Positions 53,878 to 62,641 of a DNA stretch of 64,000 bases are shown in pieces. Positions within the stretch are counted from its first letter, which is position 1. Each line of letters opens with the position of its first letter. The notes below the pieces were generated by a model. It did not search any database. It saw only the letters and a program-made list of their open reading frames with translations, and was not told the DNA's origin. Location: positions 1 to 64,000 of the forward strand of contig JAKSRM010000007.1 of NCBI GenBank assembly GCA_024403615.1, given 5' to 3'. A program made the translations under genes and the position numbers. The stretch comes from Lachnospiraceae bacterium (GTDB taxonomy: Bacteria > Bacillota > Clostridia > Lachnospirales > Lachnospiraceae).

Positions 53878-55296
53878 TTACTGCCAGTTTTCTTCTATCG
53901 GTAAGCCTGCAACGGAATTGTAGCAAGCATTTTTCATGGTCTCTACGAAGGATTCCTTCATATCAAATTCTGTAATGCCGTTAACTTCTACATTTACTCT
54001 TCGTACGCTGCCCGGATACAGTTTCATTACATCCGGTTGCTTCGTGCCATCGGCATATTTATAAGTAATGGTCATTAATGGTTCCCCTTCGTTCACCGTA
54101 TCTTCCAGATATTTTCCATCGGCTGCCGCACTGGTTACCAAACGATAGAAGGAGAAGAATAATTCCGGATCCATTTCCTGTCCATTTACTTTCGTCCAGA
54201 TTTCCTTATCTACAGAACCGGAAGTATAAACAAAGGACTGTCCGTCAAACTCTACGGTTAAGCTTTCCAGGTCGCTGCGCATCGGCGCCAGGAACCATCT
54301 CATACAAAGTTTGGTGTAATCGATGCTGACAAAGGATGGCGGATCGATCAGGAAAATAATGCCAGAGCCTAACATGGAAGCCATAAACTGATTGCCGTAA
54401 GGAACCAGCTTCAACTGATAATCTGCAATATAGTCGGTGCCATTCTTCAAAGAGAAATCCACCTGCATGTACGGATTGTCAAATCCTAACAAAGAATAAT
54501 CATCATCGGAAACATTGTAGGCAACTACATCCGTCGCATGAATTCCCAGAAGAGAGCCTAACATTTCGATGCCATAGGACTGGTCTAATTCATAGGTGCC
54601 TTTTATTTTAACAATATGAGTCGCTGGACCAAAGGACTTTGCAGCCAGGGCTACATCCGGTTTGTCTGCGGTTACAGCTTCGATGGTAATCGGTTTTTCC
54701 AGAGCAGTTCCGGAGAAGGTTACGTCTCTTACTGCAGACAATGGGCTGGAAACCATCAGTTCCGGAGTAACTACGGTAGAAATATAATCCTGCTTTCTTA
54801 AGTAGAAATACAGCACGTCTTCTTCTGCAAAGAGATAAACGTTTTTATCATCTTCTACCATACCGTAGTAATTTCCGCTTACACGTTCTTTATCGCCTAA
54901 AGAAAGATTAAATTCTTTTCCGTCATTGAAAATAACTTTTACCATGGCGGTAGGATTATCCAATCCATAAATGGAAAGATCTGCTGCATCTTCTTCTACG
55001 GTCCGTAAGGAACCAAAAGCGCAACTATGATTCATCAATTCGAAGAAGCCTTCCTGGTCTACGATATTGGCTGGCATGTCATCAAATACATAACCATCAT
55101 CTTCCGCGTAGATTTTATATCCGCCAGTTGTATTGGCCACATAAAGTTCCGTGATTTCTTCCGGGGCTTTATCTACAAATACTTTTACGCCGCTGTCTCG
55201 GTTGACCGAAATACTATTTACTACAATCAGGGCGGCAACCAGTACAACAACTGCTGCCAAACCACCGATAATCAGTTTTACTAATTTCTTCTCCAC
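53878..55296 (-). CDS. DUF4340 membrane-anchored protein of a Gld-type ABC system
   Basis: 472 aa from GTG 55296, whose GTG overlaps the TAG of the preceding gene and has AGGAGG in front. One N-terminal membrane helix (KLIIGGLAAVVVLVAALIVV region) and a large extracytoplasmic beta-rich domain follow. The NTTGGYKIYAEDDGYVF repeat-like segments match DUF4340 proteins that accompany GldA/F/G-like ABC genes. The role is unknown; envelope or export function is inferred from its partners. Confidence 0.82.
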   Translation of the reverse strand: MEKKLVKLIIGGLAAVVVLVAALIVVNSISVNRDSGVKVFVDKAPEEITELYVANTTGGYKIYAEDDGYVFDDMPANIVDQEGFFELMNHSCAFGSLRTVEEDAADLSIYGLDNPTAMVKVIFNDGKEFNLSLGDKERVSGNYYGMVEDDKNVYLFAEEDVLYFYLRKQDYISTVVTPELMVSSPLSAVRDVTFSGTALEKPITIEAVTADKPDVALAAKSFGPATHIVKIKGTYELDQSYGIEMLGSLLGIHATDVVAYNVSDDDYSLLGFDNPYMQVDFSLKNGTDYIADYQLKLVPYGNQFMASMLGSGIIFLIDPPSFVSIDYTKLCMRWFLAPMRSDLESLTVEFDGQSFVYTSGSVDKEIWTKVNGQEMDPELFFSFYRLVTSAAADGKYLEDTVNEGEPLMTITYKYADGTKQPDVMKLYPGSVRRVNVEVNGITEFDMKESFVETMKNACYNSVAGLPIEENWQ

Positions 55297-56741
55297 TACC
55301 GGTACCTCCTCTTCAGGAATACGATAATTCCTGCTGCAAGGATTCCAACCGGAATAACGATACAGAGGATAACTCCCCAAGTGGAAGCAGAACCGGTTGC
55401 AATACTTAAAATGTTGCCGGACAGAGATTTTGGTTCAATAGAAACCGCATCCTGACGAGCTGTTAAGGTGTTCAGAATGGCTGTTAAGTATTCTGCATTG
55501 GCGATGGAAGTATTTCCCATAAAGGATGCAGAAAGAGCCTGAACCGAAGGAAGCACTAATACCTGGCTGGTGTTCTCGGAATTCGGTACTGCTAAGGTAG
55601 AAAGAAGCATTGCCGGCATCGGGCCCCAACGTAAAGCGTCTTCCGTACGGAAGTTGCTGTCTGCATTTTCCGGTCTTACACCAGCAGACTCTGCAAATTC
55701 CATAAGCTGGGTAACGGTTTTATTGTCTTTATATCCGAAGACGATGTTCAGCGGTCTGGATAATGGAAGTAAAACTTTCTTGGAAGAATCCTTCAGCTGA
55801 GCTACAAACTCTTCTTCGGTGTAAGTTGCAAATGGATAATACGGCTGATATCCATATACATTATTTTCTTCGGTCTCAAAGATAGCGCCGCCATCGACTT
55901 CAATGCCCCACTCTCGTAAGAACGCATCCATGTTCGGCATTTCCGGCTGATTTACATCTGCTGCGTAAATCAAGGAGCGTCCGTATTCGCCATTGTTGTA
56001 AAGGAAAGCATCCAGTTTTGCCAGCACATCTTCTGATAAATCCTGCAGTGGAGCTAAGAGAATCAGAATTTCTGCCTCATCAAAGTTTCCGGTTACTAAG
56101 TCCGCTTCGCTTACTTCAAAGTTGTTGTCCATCAGAATGGTTTCTAATGTAGAACGGTCTTCGCTTACAGAGTTTCCGGTAAGTACATAAACGTTAACTG
56201 GGTCCTCCGTTACGGAACTTACGATAGCGGAAGAAATCGCTTCTTCTGCACGGGAAGCAGATACGACCAGATTGCCTTCCGCGTCATAGGTGTAGTTAAA
56301 CATATTTGCCAGAGGAATCTGCTTTACTGCTTCTGGACCTACAACCAGCACATCTCCGGTGGTTAAGGTCAGATCCGGATACTGAGCGGTAAAGGTCGGG
56401 TTGGTTGTATAATCAATAAATTCCAGAGAAATATGACTGCTGTGTTTTGGATACTGCTCTAAGATTTTTCTTACCTGAGTAAGATATGCATTTCCGGAAT
56501 AACTTCCCTTGGTAGCAAGAGCATAAATACTAACATCCGTGGTCAGCATGTCTAAAACTTCTTTGGAATCGTCGCCGATATCATAGTTTGCATTGGCCGT
56601 CAGATCCGCGCTTAATGGGAAATGCTCGGAAAGAGAATGACCCAATGCATTAATTAAAAATACGATGGCAATAGCTAAAACAATCAGTATTGCCAATAAG
56701 CTATTCAGTCGGCTGGTTTCGTTTTTAAATATCTTTTTCAT
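55296..56741 (-). CDS. GldG-like ABC-associated protein
   Basis: 481 aa with one membrane helix at each end and an extracytoplasmic ABC_transp_aux-type domain between (KEVLDMLTTDVSIYALATKG; EILILLAPLQDLSEDVLAKLDAFL; a flavodoxin-like strand pattern). It matches GldG/IFT52-like proteins that work with a Gld-type ABC permease and ATPase. The substrate in non-gliding Firmicutes is unknown. Confidence 0.82.
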   Translation of the reverse strand: MKKIFKNETSRLNSLLAILIVLAIAIVFLINALGHSLSEHFPLSADLTANANYDIGDDSKEVLDMLTTDVSIYALATKGSYSGNAYLTQVRKILEQYPKHSSHISLEFIDYTTNPTFTAQYPDLTLTTGDVLVVGPEAVKQIPLANMFNYTYDAEGNLVVSASRAEEAISSAIVSSVTEDPVNVYVLTGNSVSEDRSTLETILMDNNFEVSEADLVTGNFDEAEILILLAPLQDLSEDVLAKLDAFLYNNGEYGRSLIYAADVNQPEMPNMDAFLREWGIEVDGGAIFETEENNVYGYQPYYPFATYTEEEFVAQLKDSSKKVLLPLSRPLNIVFGYKDNKTVTQLMEFAESAGVRPENADSNFRTEDALRWGPMPAMLLSTLAVPNSENTSQVLVLPSVQALSASFMGNTSIANAEYLTAILNTLTARQDAVSIEPKSLSGNILSIATGSASTWGVILCIVIPVGILAAGIIVFLKRRYR

Positions 56742-56753
56742 GTCCAGCCTCCT

Positions 56754-57458
56754 TTAATTCCAACGCTTGCGCTCTAACAAAGCCGTAGAAATGGCAATGA
56801 ATAAAGCCGCAATGGTCAGGAAGAATAATACATTCTGGAGTTCTACAATTCCTAAAGTGAAAGGAGAATACCGTTCATTAAAGGAAATGTACTCGAAGAA
56901 CGTCTTTAAAAAGTTACTTTTTACAACATAGGAAATGGCATCAACCAGCATCAAAAACAGGCTGACTGCAAAACCTAAAACTGCTGCGATGACCTGGCTT
57001 TCTGTAATAGAAGAAAGGAACAAGCAGATGGCAATCAGAGCCAAGCCTAACAGGCACAAGCCAATAAAGTTTCCGATGACGCATGGCCAATCTACTTTTC
57101 CATAGAAGGATGCGATAATGGCATCTACCAAAGTTCCGGAAATCGCAATCAGGAATACTACGACTGCAGACAGATATTTGCCCACAATAATTCCCAGACG
57201 GGAAATCGGCGCAGTCAAAAGCTGCTGGTCCGTTTTCGACCGTTTCTCTTCGCTCATTAAGCGCATGGTCAGAACTGGTACCAGGAATAAAACGATTGGG
57301 AACAACAGCTCGAATAATTTTGTTAAATCCGTGGTGTTTCCATATAAGTTATAAGTAAAGAAATAGTATCCGGAGAAGAAATAAGCAACGGCTACAATAA
57401 CATAGCCTAACGGAGTCCGGAAATAAGATCTTACTTCACGTTTGAAAATCGAAATCAT
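56754..57458 (-). CDS. ABC-2-type permease (GldF-like)
   Basis: 234 aa with six predicted membrane helices. N-terminal ISIFKREVRSYFRTPLGYV and EEKRSKTDQQLLTAPISR are typical of GldF/NosY-like ABC-2 permeases. It overlaps the ATPase gene by 4 bases and precedes the GldG-like gene. Confidence 0.88.
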   Translation of the reverse strand: MISIFKREVRSYFRTPLGYVIVAVAYFFSGYYFFTYNLYGNTTDLTKLFELLFPIVLFLVPVLTMRLMSEEKRSKTDQQLLTAPISRLGIIVGKYLSAVVVFLIAISGTLVDAIIASFYGKVDWPCVIGNFIGLCLLGLALIAICLFLSSITESQVIAAVLGFAVSLFLMLVDAISYVVKSNFLKTFFEYISFNERYSPFTLGIVELQNVLFFLTIAALFIAISTALLERKRWN

Positions 57459-58417
57459 TTCTTTTCTCCTCCTTTCCGTTCTTGTCCGGTCAACTGAAGG
57501 AAGGTGCTCTCTAAAGAGATTTCCTTTCCGTACAACTGAAGAAGGGTCATTCCTTTTTCTGAGAAACCCTTAAATAAAAGTTCCCGGATGTCGGAGCCTT
57601 CTTTTCCTTCTACCGTAAAGTCTTCGCAGCCTGGCTCTTTTACTTCCATATGATGGAAGGAGGCGATCTGAGGAATGCTCTTCAAAACAGCTTCTACATC
57701 TTCACGTTTTCCTTTTACGCGAACAATGACCTCACGGCCTTCGGTAATATTTTTTCCAATGGACTCAATCGGTCCGTCAAAAGCAATATGGCCTTCATGA
57801 ATCAGAATGATTCGGCTGCAGATGGCCTGAATTTCAGACAGAATATGGGAAGATACGATAACCGTACTTTCCTTTCCGGAGTCTTTAATTAACTGACGGA
57901 TCTCAATAATCTGGGAAGGGTCAAGACCTACCGTCGGCTCATCTAAAATGATAACCTTCGGGTTGCCAATCAACGCCTGAGCAAATCCGACTCTCTGTTT
58001 ATAACCTTTGGAAAGGTTTCGGATCATACGTCCGGATAAATGAGAAATGCCGGTCTGCTGGCAGATGGCTTCAATATGTTCCTTGCGGGCTTTTTTATCT
58101 TTTGTAAAGCCCTTAATGTCACAGACATAATCCAGATATTCCACGATTCTCATGTCCGTATAGAATGAGAAAATCTCTGGAAGATATCCGATAATTTTCT
58201 TGGCCTTATTCGGGTCTTTTAAGAGGTCATAGCCTCCGATTTTGATACTGCCCTCGGTTGGGGCGATGTATCCCGTAAGACAGTTCATGGTAGTACTTTT
58301 TCCGGCGCCGTTCAGACCTAACAGACCTACGACTTCGCCTTCCTTAATGTTGAAAGAAAGACCGTCAATAGCTACCTTGTCTCCGTATTTCTTTACCAGA
58401 TTATTGACTTCTATCAA
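57455..58417 (-). CDS. ABC exporter ATPase (GldA-like)
   Basis: 320 aa, TTG start with AAGG upstream. Walker A GLNGAGKST (34-42), an LSKGYKQR signature, Walker B VIILDEPTVGLDP and switch His. An additional C-terminal ~100 residues form the domain usual in ABC-2 ATPases. It drives the permease encoded next. Together four genes (57455 down to 53878) form one exporter-like module inside the sugar region. Confidence 0.92.
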   Translation of the reverse strand: MIEVNNLVKKYGDKVAIDGLSFNIKEGEVVGLLGLNGAGKSTTMNCLTGYIAPTEGSIKIGGYDLLKDPNKAKKIIGYLPEIFSFYTDMRIVEYLDYVCDIKGFTKDKKARKEHIEAICQQTGISHLSGRMIRNLSKGYKQRVGFAQALIGNPKVIILDEPTVGLDPSQIIEIRQLIKDSGKESTVIVSSHILSEIQAICSRIILIHEGHIAFDGPIESIGKNITEGREVIVRVKGKREDVEAVLKSIPQIASFHHMEVKEPGCEDFTVEGKEGSDIRELLFKGFSEKGMTLLQLYGKEISLESTFLQLTGQERKGGEKK

Positions 58418-58458
58418 TTTCTTGTTACCTTCTTAGTTACTAATTTTTTTCATGAGAT

Positions 58459-58482
58459 ACCCCCTCTAAGGATAGAGGGGGT
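58459..58482 (-). other. Hairpin between the ROK kinase and Gld-type genes
   Basis: A perfect 10-bp stem (58459-58468 with 58473-58482). The T run is on the plus strand only. It is a possible partial terminator or mRNA-processing site on the minus strand, where no T run follows. Confidence 0.5.
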
Positions 58483-58489
58483 TTTATTC

Positions 58490-59434
58490 TTACATTTCGT
58501 CCAAGTAGGAAGCACCGATGATTCCCGCATCGTTGCCTAATGTAGCGCGTTCAATTGGAGTAGGTCCTGTGATGTCAAAAGCAAAGGTGTATTCCGGCAT
58601 TCTTTCCCGAATCTTGTTCAGGAAGAAATCGCCTGCGTTAGAAACACCGCCACCGATTAAAACTACTTCTGGGCGGAAAATATTAATCAGAGAACCGATG
58701 CCGTTAGCCAGATAACCAACATAAGTATCTACCACCTGCATTGCAGTTTCATCGCCGGCTTTTGCACATTCAAAAGCAGTCTTTCCGTTTACTTCTCCAT
58801 TTTCCTGAACCCATGCATTCATAGCCGATTCCGGATGAGCTTCGATGGCTTCTCTGGTCTGACGCATGAGCGCAGTAGCGGAAGCATAAGATTCCAGACA
58901 GCCATTCATGCCACAGGTGCAAGGATAGCCGTCGTGGGTCAGAACCATATGGCCTAACTCAGCTCCTACACCGTTTCCACCAGAAAATACTTTTCCGTTG
59001 ATGACGATACCACCACCGACACCAGTACCTAAGGTCAGCATAATAACATGCTTTCTTCCCTTTGCAGCACCAGCTACGGTTTCACCGATAATGGCACAGT
59101 TTGCATCGTTAGCAATATAAACCGGAATCGGAATATATTTCTTCAGTTCATCTGCCATTGGAACGTCTTTCCAATTAGTGTTATTGGAAAAGCAAAGACG
59201 TCCGGTTTCCGGAACAACAGAGCCCGGAGTTCCAATGCCGACACATGGAAAATCATGGATGGTCAGTCCTAATTTTCCAATTACTTCCATTACAGCGTCT
59301 GCTGTTGCTTTCATGGATTTTTCAAAAGTATCCGGAGTTACTACGCTATGTCTGGCGATAATATTAAAGTTTTCGTCAACGACACCAACTTTAATGCTCA
59401 TTCCGCCAATATCAACGCCGATACGATAATTCAT
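58490..59434 (-). CDS. ROK-family sugar kinase, glucokinase-like
   Basis: 314 aa. The ATP-binding N-terminus is DIGGMSIK (8-15), the catalytic Asp is D110 in ANDANC, and the ROK zinc site has H162, C172, C174 and C179 (CTCGMNGC). ROK enzymes phosphorylate glucose, N-acetylmannosamine, allose or fructose; the match is closest to Gram-positive glucokinases. It starts 21 bases after the isomerase-like gene. Confidence 0.9.
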   Translation of the reverse strand: MNYRIGVDIGGMSIKVGVVDENFNIIARHSVVTPDTFEKSMKATADAVMEVIGKLGLTIHDFPCVGIGTPGSVVPETGRLCFSNNTNWKDVPMADELKKYIPIPVYIANDANCAIIGETVAGAAKGRKHVIMLTLGTGVGGGIVINGKVFSGGNGVGAELGHMVLTHDGYPCTCGMNGCLESYASATALMRQTREAIEAHPESAMNAWVQENGEVNGKTAFECAKAGDETAMQVVDTYVGYLANGIGSLINIFRPEVVLIGGGVSNAGDFFLNKIRERMPEYTFAFDITGPTPIERATLGNDAGIIGASYLDEM

Positions 59435-59455
59435 GTTATGATCTCCTTCCTGGAA

Positions 59456-60358
59456 TCAGACACCAACTTTTTTCAGAGTTCCGTCTACGAAAGCTTTAGC
59501 TCTCTCGATATCGCCTTCATCGAGATGCTCAATGATCAGAGGGATATTTGGATGAGTTTCTGCCAGACGTTTTACATAAAGGTCATAATTCAGGACACCC
59601 AGTCCTGCTGCAGGAAGCTCGATAGCACCTGAACCACGGAAAGAATGGGAAGCGTCTGCATCGATGTCTGCATGTTTTTCGGAAGTATCTACAGCCTTCA
59701 TGATGTCTTTTGCATGAGCGATCTTCATGTAAGGAGCCAACTTGTCAAAGATTTCATTTAAGGTTCCATCGATGTTTCCGAAATGAGCCTCATCGAAATA
59801 GTTGGTAGGGTCACAAATCAGTCCAATGCCTTCGGTTCCTACTTCATCAAACATACGGAGAACCTGATCCACGCTACCGATAACGTTATTTACATAGTTC
59901 TCTACGATAAAGGTTGCGCCGTAATCTCTTGCATAAGCAGTAATGTCTTTAATGATTTCAATAGCTTCGTCAAAAACTTTTTCGGAACCATTTCTGTCAT
60001 CCCATACCCAGTCGCTTTCCTCGTTGTAAGTACCAGTTTCGCTAGCAACATATGGGCAGCCTAAATCTCTAGCATAACGGATCATCATTTTCAGATAATC
60101 AATATTTTCCTGTCTCTTTACCGGGTCTGGATGAACAAAGTTGGTGTATGCAGAAATTGCGATGATTGGCAGGTTTGCATCACGGAATTTGTCGCGAATC
60201 ATATTGGCTTTTTCTTTTGTCAAAGGCTCCTTGGTAGCGTCCAGGTCCTTAAAGGAAACGTCTAACTGAACACAGCTAAAATCAGAAGCTTTGATTTTTG
60301 CGATAGTTTCATCGATTGTATATGGATAATATCCAGTAAAAATACCTGTACTAATCAT
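59456..60358 (-). CDS. Sugar-phosphate isomerase/epimerase-like TIM-barrel protein
   Basis: 300 aa, AP_endonuc_2/xylose-isomerase-like barrel. Metal ligands are suggested by E in VENYVNNV, D-P-T-N in ICDPTNYFD, H in IAHAKDI and the final E in LIIEHLDEGD. Members isomerise or epimerise keto-sugars or dehydrate inosose. Neighbouring dehydrogenase and kinase genes suggest that it acts on an oxidised sugar or inositol derivative. Confidence 0.88.
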   Translation of the reverse strand: MISTGIFTGYYPYTIDETIAKIKASDFSCVQLDVSFKDLDATKEPLTKEKANMIRDKFRDANLPIIAISAYTNFVHPDPVKRQENIDYLKMMIRYARDLGCPYVASETGTYNEESDWVWDDRNGSEKVFDEAIEIIKDITAYARDYGATFIVENYVNNVIGSVDQVLRMFDEVGTEGIGLICDPTNYFDEAHFGNIDGTLNEIFDKLAPYMKIAHAKDIMKAVDTSEKHADIDADASHSFRGSGAIELPAAGLGVLNYDLYVKRLAETHPNIPLIIEHLDEGDIERAKAFVDGTLKKVGV

Positions 60359-60373
60359 ATTGTTCTCCTTCCC

Positions 60374-61483
60374 TTACAGCAGTTCTTTTAATTCTACCGT
60401 ACGTTTCTCTGCGATGGATTTATAGCAGGTTTCTACGCAGGCAATGGTGATGATATTGTCTTTTGCAGAAATTTCCGGCTCGGTATCGGTTTCGATGGCT
60501 CTCATTAAACTAGCCATAGTTCCCTGGAATGCATCTGGGAACCAAACCGTATTCCACTCTGGAGTAATCCACTGATTTGGATAATTCTTAGAAGTAAATC
60601 TTAAGGTGCTTGGAACTGGGTCTGGATAGAATGGCCATCCGATAGTTCCTTCTGCCATGCCTTCCGTTCCTTCTACTCTCCACTTAATGTAGATGTCTTT
60701 CTCGCAAGGCTCTTCTGGCCAAGCCCAAACGTCGTCTAAGCTGGTAGCCATGAGACCGTCTGCATAATGGAAGGTGTACTGGGTAATACCGTCTACATGA
60801 GGGAATTTGCTTCTAGGATCGGTACGGCATACGCAAGTAATGCTTTCCGGATCACCAAACAGATAACGGAAGGAATCTACGTGATGGATACCCATGCCGA
60901 AGATTTCCAGTTTGTCATATTCGGTCAGGAAAGTCTGCCAATGAGGAATGGCGCGCATCTCAATGGTTGCAACTACGATTTCGCCTAATTCCTTCATATC
61001 CAGCAGTTTCTTTAAAGCACGCATGGACTGGTCATAACGCATGTTGGAGTTAATAGCGATTTTCTTTCCATACTGCTCGCCTAAAGCTGCGATTTCTTTT
61101 GCACCAGCTAAATCCATAGCAACTGGTTTCTGGCAAAGAATACCTTTTACGTTCGGATTCTTAACAGCCTCTCTTACGATTTCCGGCTGGCAATCTGGAG
61201 GATAAGCAATGTCGATAATATCTAAAGTTTCGTCTTTTACCAGTTCCTGCCAAGTATCATAAACTACAGGAATGGCATGCATTTCTGCTACTTCCTCTGC
61301 ATGAGCTTTCGTCCGGGAAGCGATAGCTACTGGATTGAAGCCAGCATTGCGGTAAGAAACCAGATGGCAGTCACGCATAATAAATCCGGAACCGATGCAG
61401 CCAATACGGAAATCTTTTTTCTCCGGGAGCTGCGGAATGGTAGCATCTTCTAATACTTTTTTAATTTCTTCTGCAGTATACAT
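60374..61483 (-). CDS. Gfo/Idh/MocA-family oxidoreductase B
   Basis: 369 aa. NAD(P) fold GCIGSGFIMRDCH, catalytic Lys in ILCQKPVAMD (CQKP instead of the usual CEKP) and His pair GMGIHHVDSFRYLF. A C-terminal stretch WAWPEEPCEKDIYIKWRVEG is unusual and may shape the substrate pocket. It follows deoC across an 87-base gap and precedes the isomerase-like gene. Confidence 0.88.
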   Translation of the reverse strand: MYTAEEIKKVLEDATIPQLPEKKDFRIGCIGSGFIMRDCHLVSYRNAGFNPVAIASRTKAHAEEVAEMHAIPVVYDTWQELVKDETLDIIDIAYPPDCQPEIVREAVKNPNVKGILCQKPVAMDLAGAKEIAALGEQYGKKIAINSNMRYDQSMRALKKLLDMKELGEIVVATIEMRAIPHWQTFLTEYDKLEIFGMGIHHVDSFRYLFGDPESITCVCRTDPRSKFPHVDGITQYTFHYADGLMATSLDDVWAWPEEPCEKDIYIKWRVEGTEGMAEGTIGWPFYPDPVPSTLRFTSKNYPNQWITPEWNTVWFPDAFQGTMASLMRAIETDTEPEISAKDNIITIACVETCYKSIAEKRTVELKELL

Positions 61484-61545
61484 AAGTTTTCCCCCAATAC
61501 TATTTTGTGTTTTTGTTCAACACGTGTCTATTTTATGAAACGGGT

Positions 61546-61561
61546 GTGACCAAAGGGTCAC
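61546..61561 (-). other. Hairpin between deoC and oxidoreductase B
   Basis: A perfect 6-bp stem (GTGACC / GGTCAC) with an AAAG loop and no T run. An ACACGTGT palindrome lies 20 bases away at 61520-61527. It could be an mRNA-processing hairpin or a regulator site. Confidence 0.4.
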
Positions 61562-61570
61562 TTTCGGTAA

Positions 61571-62299
61571 TTACAGTTCCATGTCGTCAGTTACTTCTGG
61601 AAGAACTAAAGTACCTTCTGCTTCTCTCTTCATAGCTTCTTCCATGATGGTTTTGGTTCTGGTGCATCCAAATCTGGAAGCGCCTACGGCTCTTACTTTC
61701 AGAGCAGCGTCTAAAGTACGAACGCCGCCTGCAGCCTTAACCTGCATTCTCTCAGGAGTATTAGCTCTCATGATCTTCAGGTCATGGATGGTAGCGCCGC
61801 TTGGAGCATAGCCAGTAGCAGTCTTTGTAAAGTCAGCGCCAGCTCTTGTGCAGATTTCGCAAAGTTTTACTTTCTGCTCATCGTTCAGATATGCGTTTTC
61901 AAAGATAACCTTTAATAAAGCGCCCTTTGCATGTGCTGCGTCAGCAACAGCCTTGATGTCCGCTTCTACTTTGTCATATTCACCAGAAAGAGTGAATGCA
62001 ATATTGTTAACCATATCTACTTCTACGCAGCCCTGGTCGATTGCTTTTTCAGTTTCAAAAACTTTGGTTTCGGTAAGGCAGGTGCCATGAGGGAAACCGA
62101 TTACGGTAGTAACCTTTGTATCACAGTCTTTCAGCATTTCGTTTGCCAGTTCTACATCACATGGGCGAACGCATACGCTTACTACGTTATATTCTTTTGC
62201 CAGATTCAGGCCGTCTACTACTTCCTGCTCGGTAAAGGTTGGGTTCAGCAGTGAAAGGTCGATCATCATTGCTATGTCTCTAGCTGTTACTTTTTCCAT
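61571..62299 (-). CDS. deoC: Deoxyribose-phosphate aldolase family protein
   Basis: 242 aa from ATG 62299 with AGGAG upstream; a longer frame upstream lacks a ribosome site. Class I aldolase residues align: D95 in EVDMV, Schiff-base K159 in FTKTATG and K188 in VKAAGG, corresponding to D102, K167 and K201 of E. coli DeoC. It cleaves deoxyribose 5-phosphate or a related substrate. Its neighbours are not nucleoside genes, so a different sugar-phosphate substrate is possible. Confidence 0.88.
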   Translation of the reverse strand: MEKVTARDIAMMIDLSLLNPTFTEQEVVDGLNLAKEYNVVSVCVRPCDVELANEMLKDCDTKVTTVIGFPHGTCLTETKVFETEKAIDQGCVEVDMVNNIAFTLSGEYDKVEADIKAVADAAHAKGALLKVIFENAYLNDEQKVKLCEICTRAGADFTKTATGYAPSGATIHDLKIMRANTPERMQVKAAGGVRTLDAALKVRAVGASRFGCTRTKTIMEEAMKREAEGTLVLPEVTDDMEL

Positions 62300-62411
62300 A
62301 ATAAATTTTCTCCTTTGATTCTCTATATTTCCAGGCCACGTTTTGAAGGGATTCCCACGCAAATGCCAGTTGTAATTTCGTCCGATAAATGTGCCCATAA
62401 TAAACAACAAT

Positions 62412-62440
62412 ATTATAGTATTTTTTAGGTTGTCTTGCAA
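62412..62440 (-). promoter_or_regulatory. Promoter of the deoC-dehydrogenase-isomerase-ROK operon
   Basis: On the minus strand: TTGCAA (62435-62440), a 17-base spacer and a perfect TATAAT (62412-62417). The leader to the deoC ATG is about 106 nt. Regulator-like repeats lie just upstream (62459-62566). Confidence 0.7.
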
Positions 62441-62458
62441 TTCAACTTCTGTGAAAAA

Positions 62459-62566
62459 TGCACGAAAAATCGTTTTCAGAGCACTTACATGCGCGAAAAG
62501 TCCGTTTCAGAGTACTCAACCCGCTGTTTACTGGAAAAAAGGTCACTGAAACAAGAAAATCGCGCA
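62459..62566. repeat. Three 31-base regulator-like repeats between deoC and oxidoreductase C
   Basis: Copies 1 and 2 are direct and contiguous (62459-62489 and 62490-62520; about 23 of 31 bases match). Copy 3 is inverted (62566 back to 62536). All share TGC[A/G]CGA-N7-[G/T]TTTCAG with identical spacing. Their position between two divergent promoters suggests operator sites of a common regulator. Confidence 0.55.
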
Positions 62567-62641
62567 TTTTTTAAAGATTTCTTCCTCATAATGTTGTATA
62601 CTGTATGCGTCAAATTAAAAATAATTTTTATGAGGTGAATT

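Noticed and set aside
61506..61561. Rho-independent terminator after deoC
   Set aside because: The GTGACC/GGTCAC stem is perfect but no T tract follows on the minus strand, so read-through into oxidoreductase B is expected.
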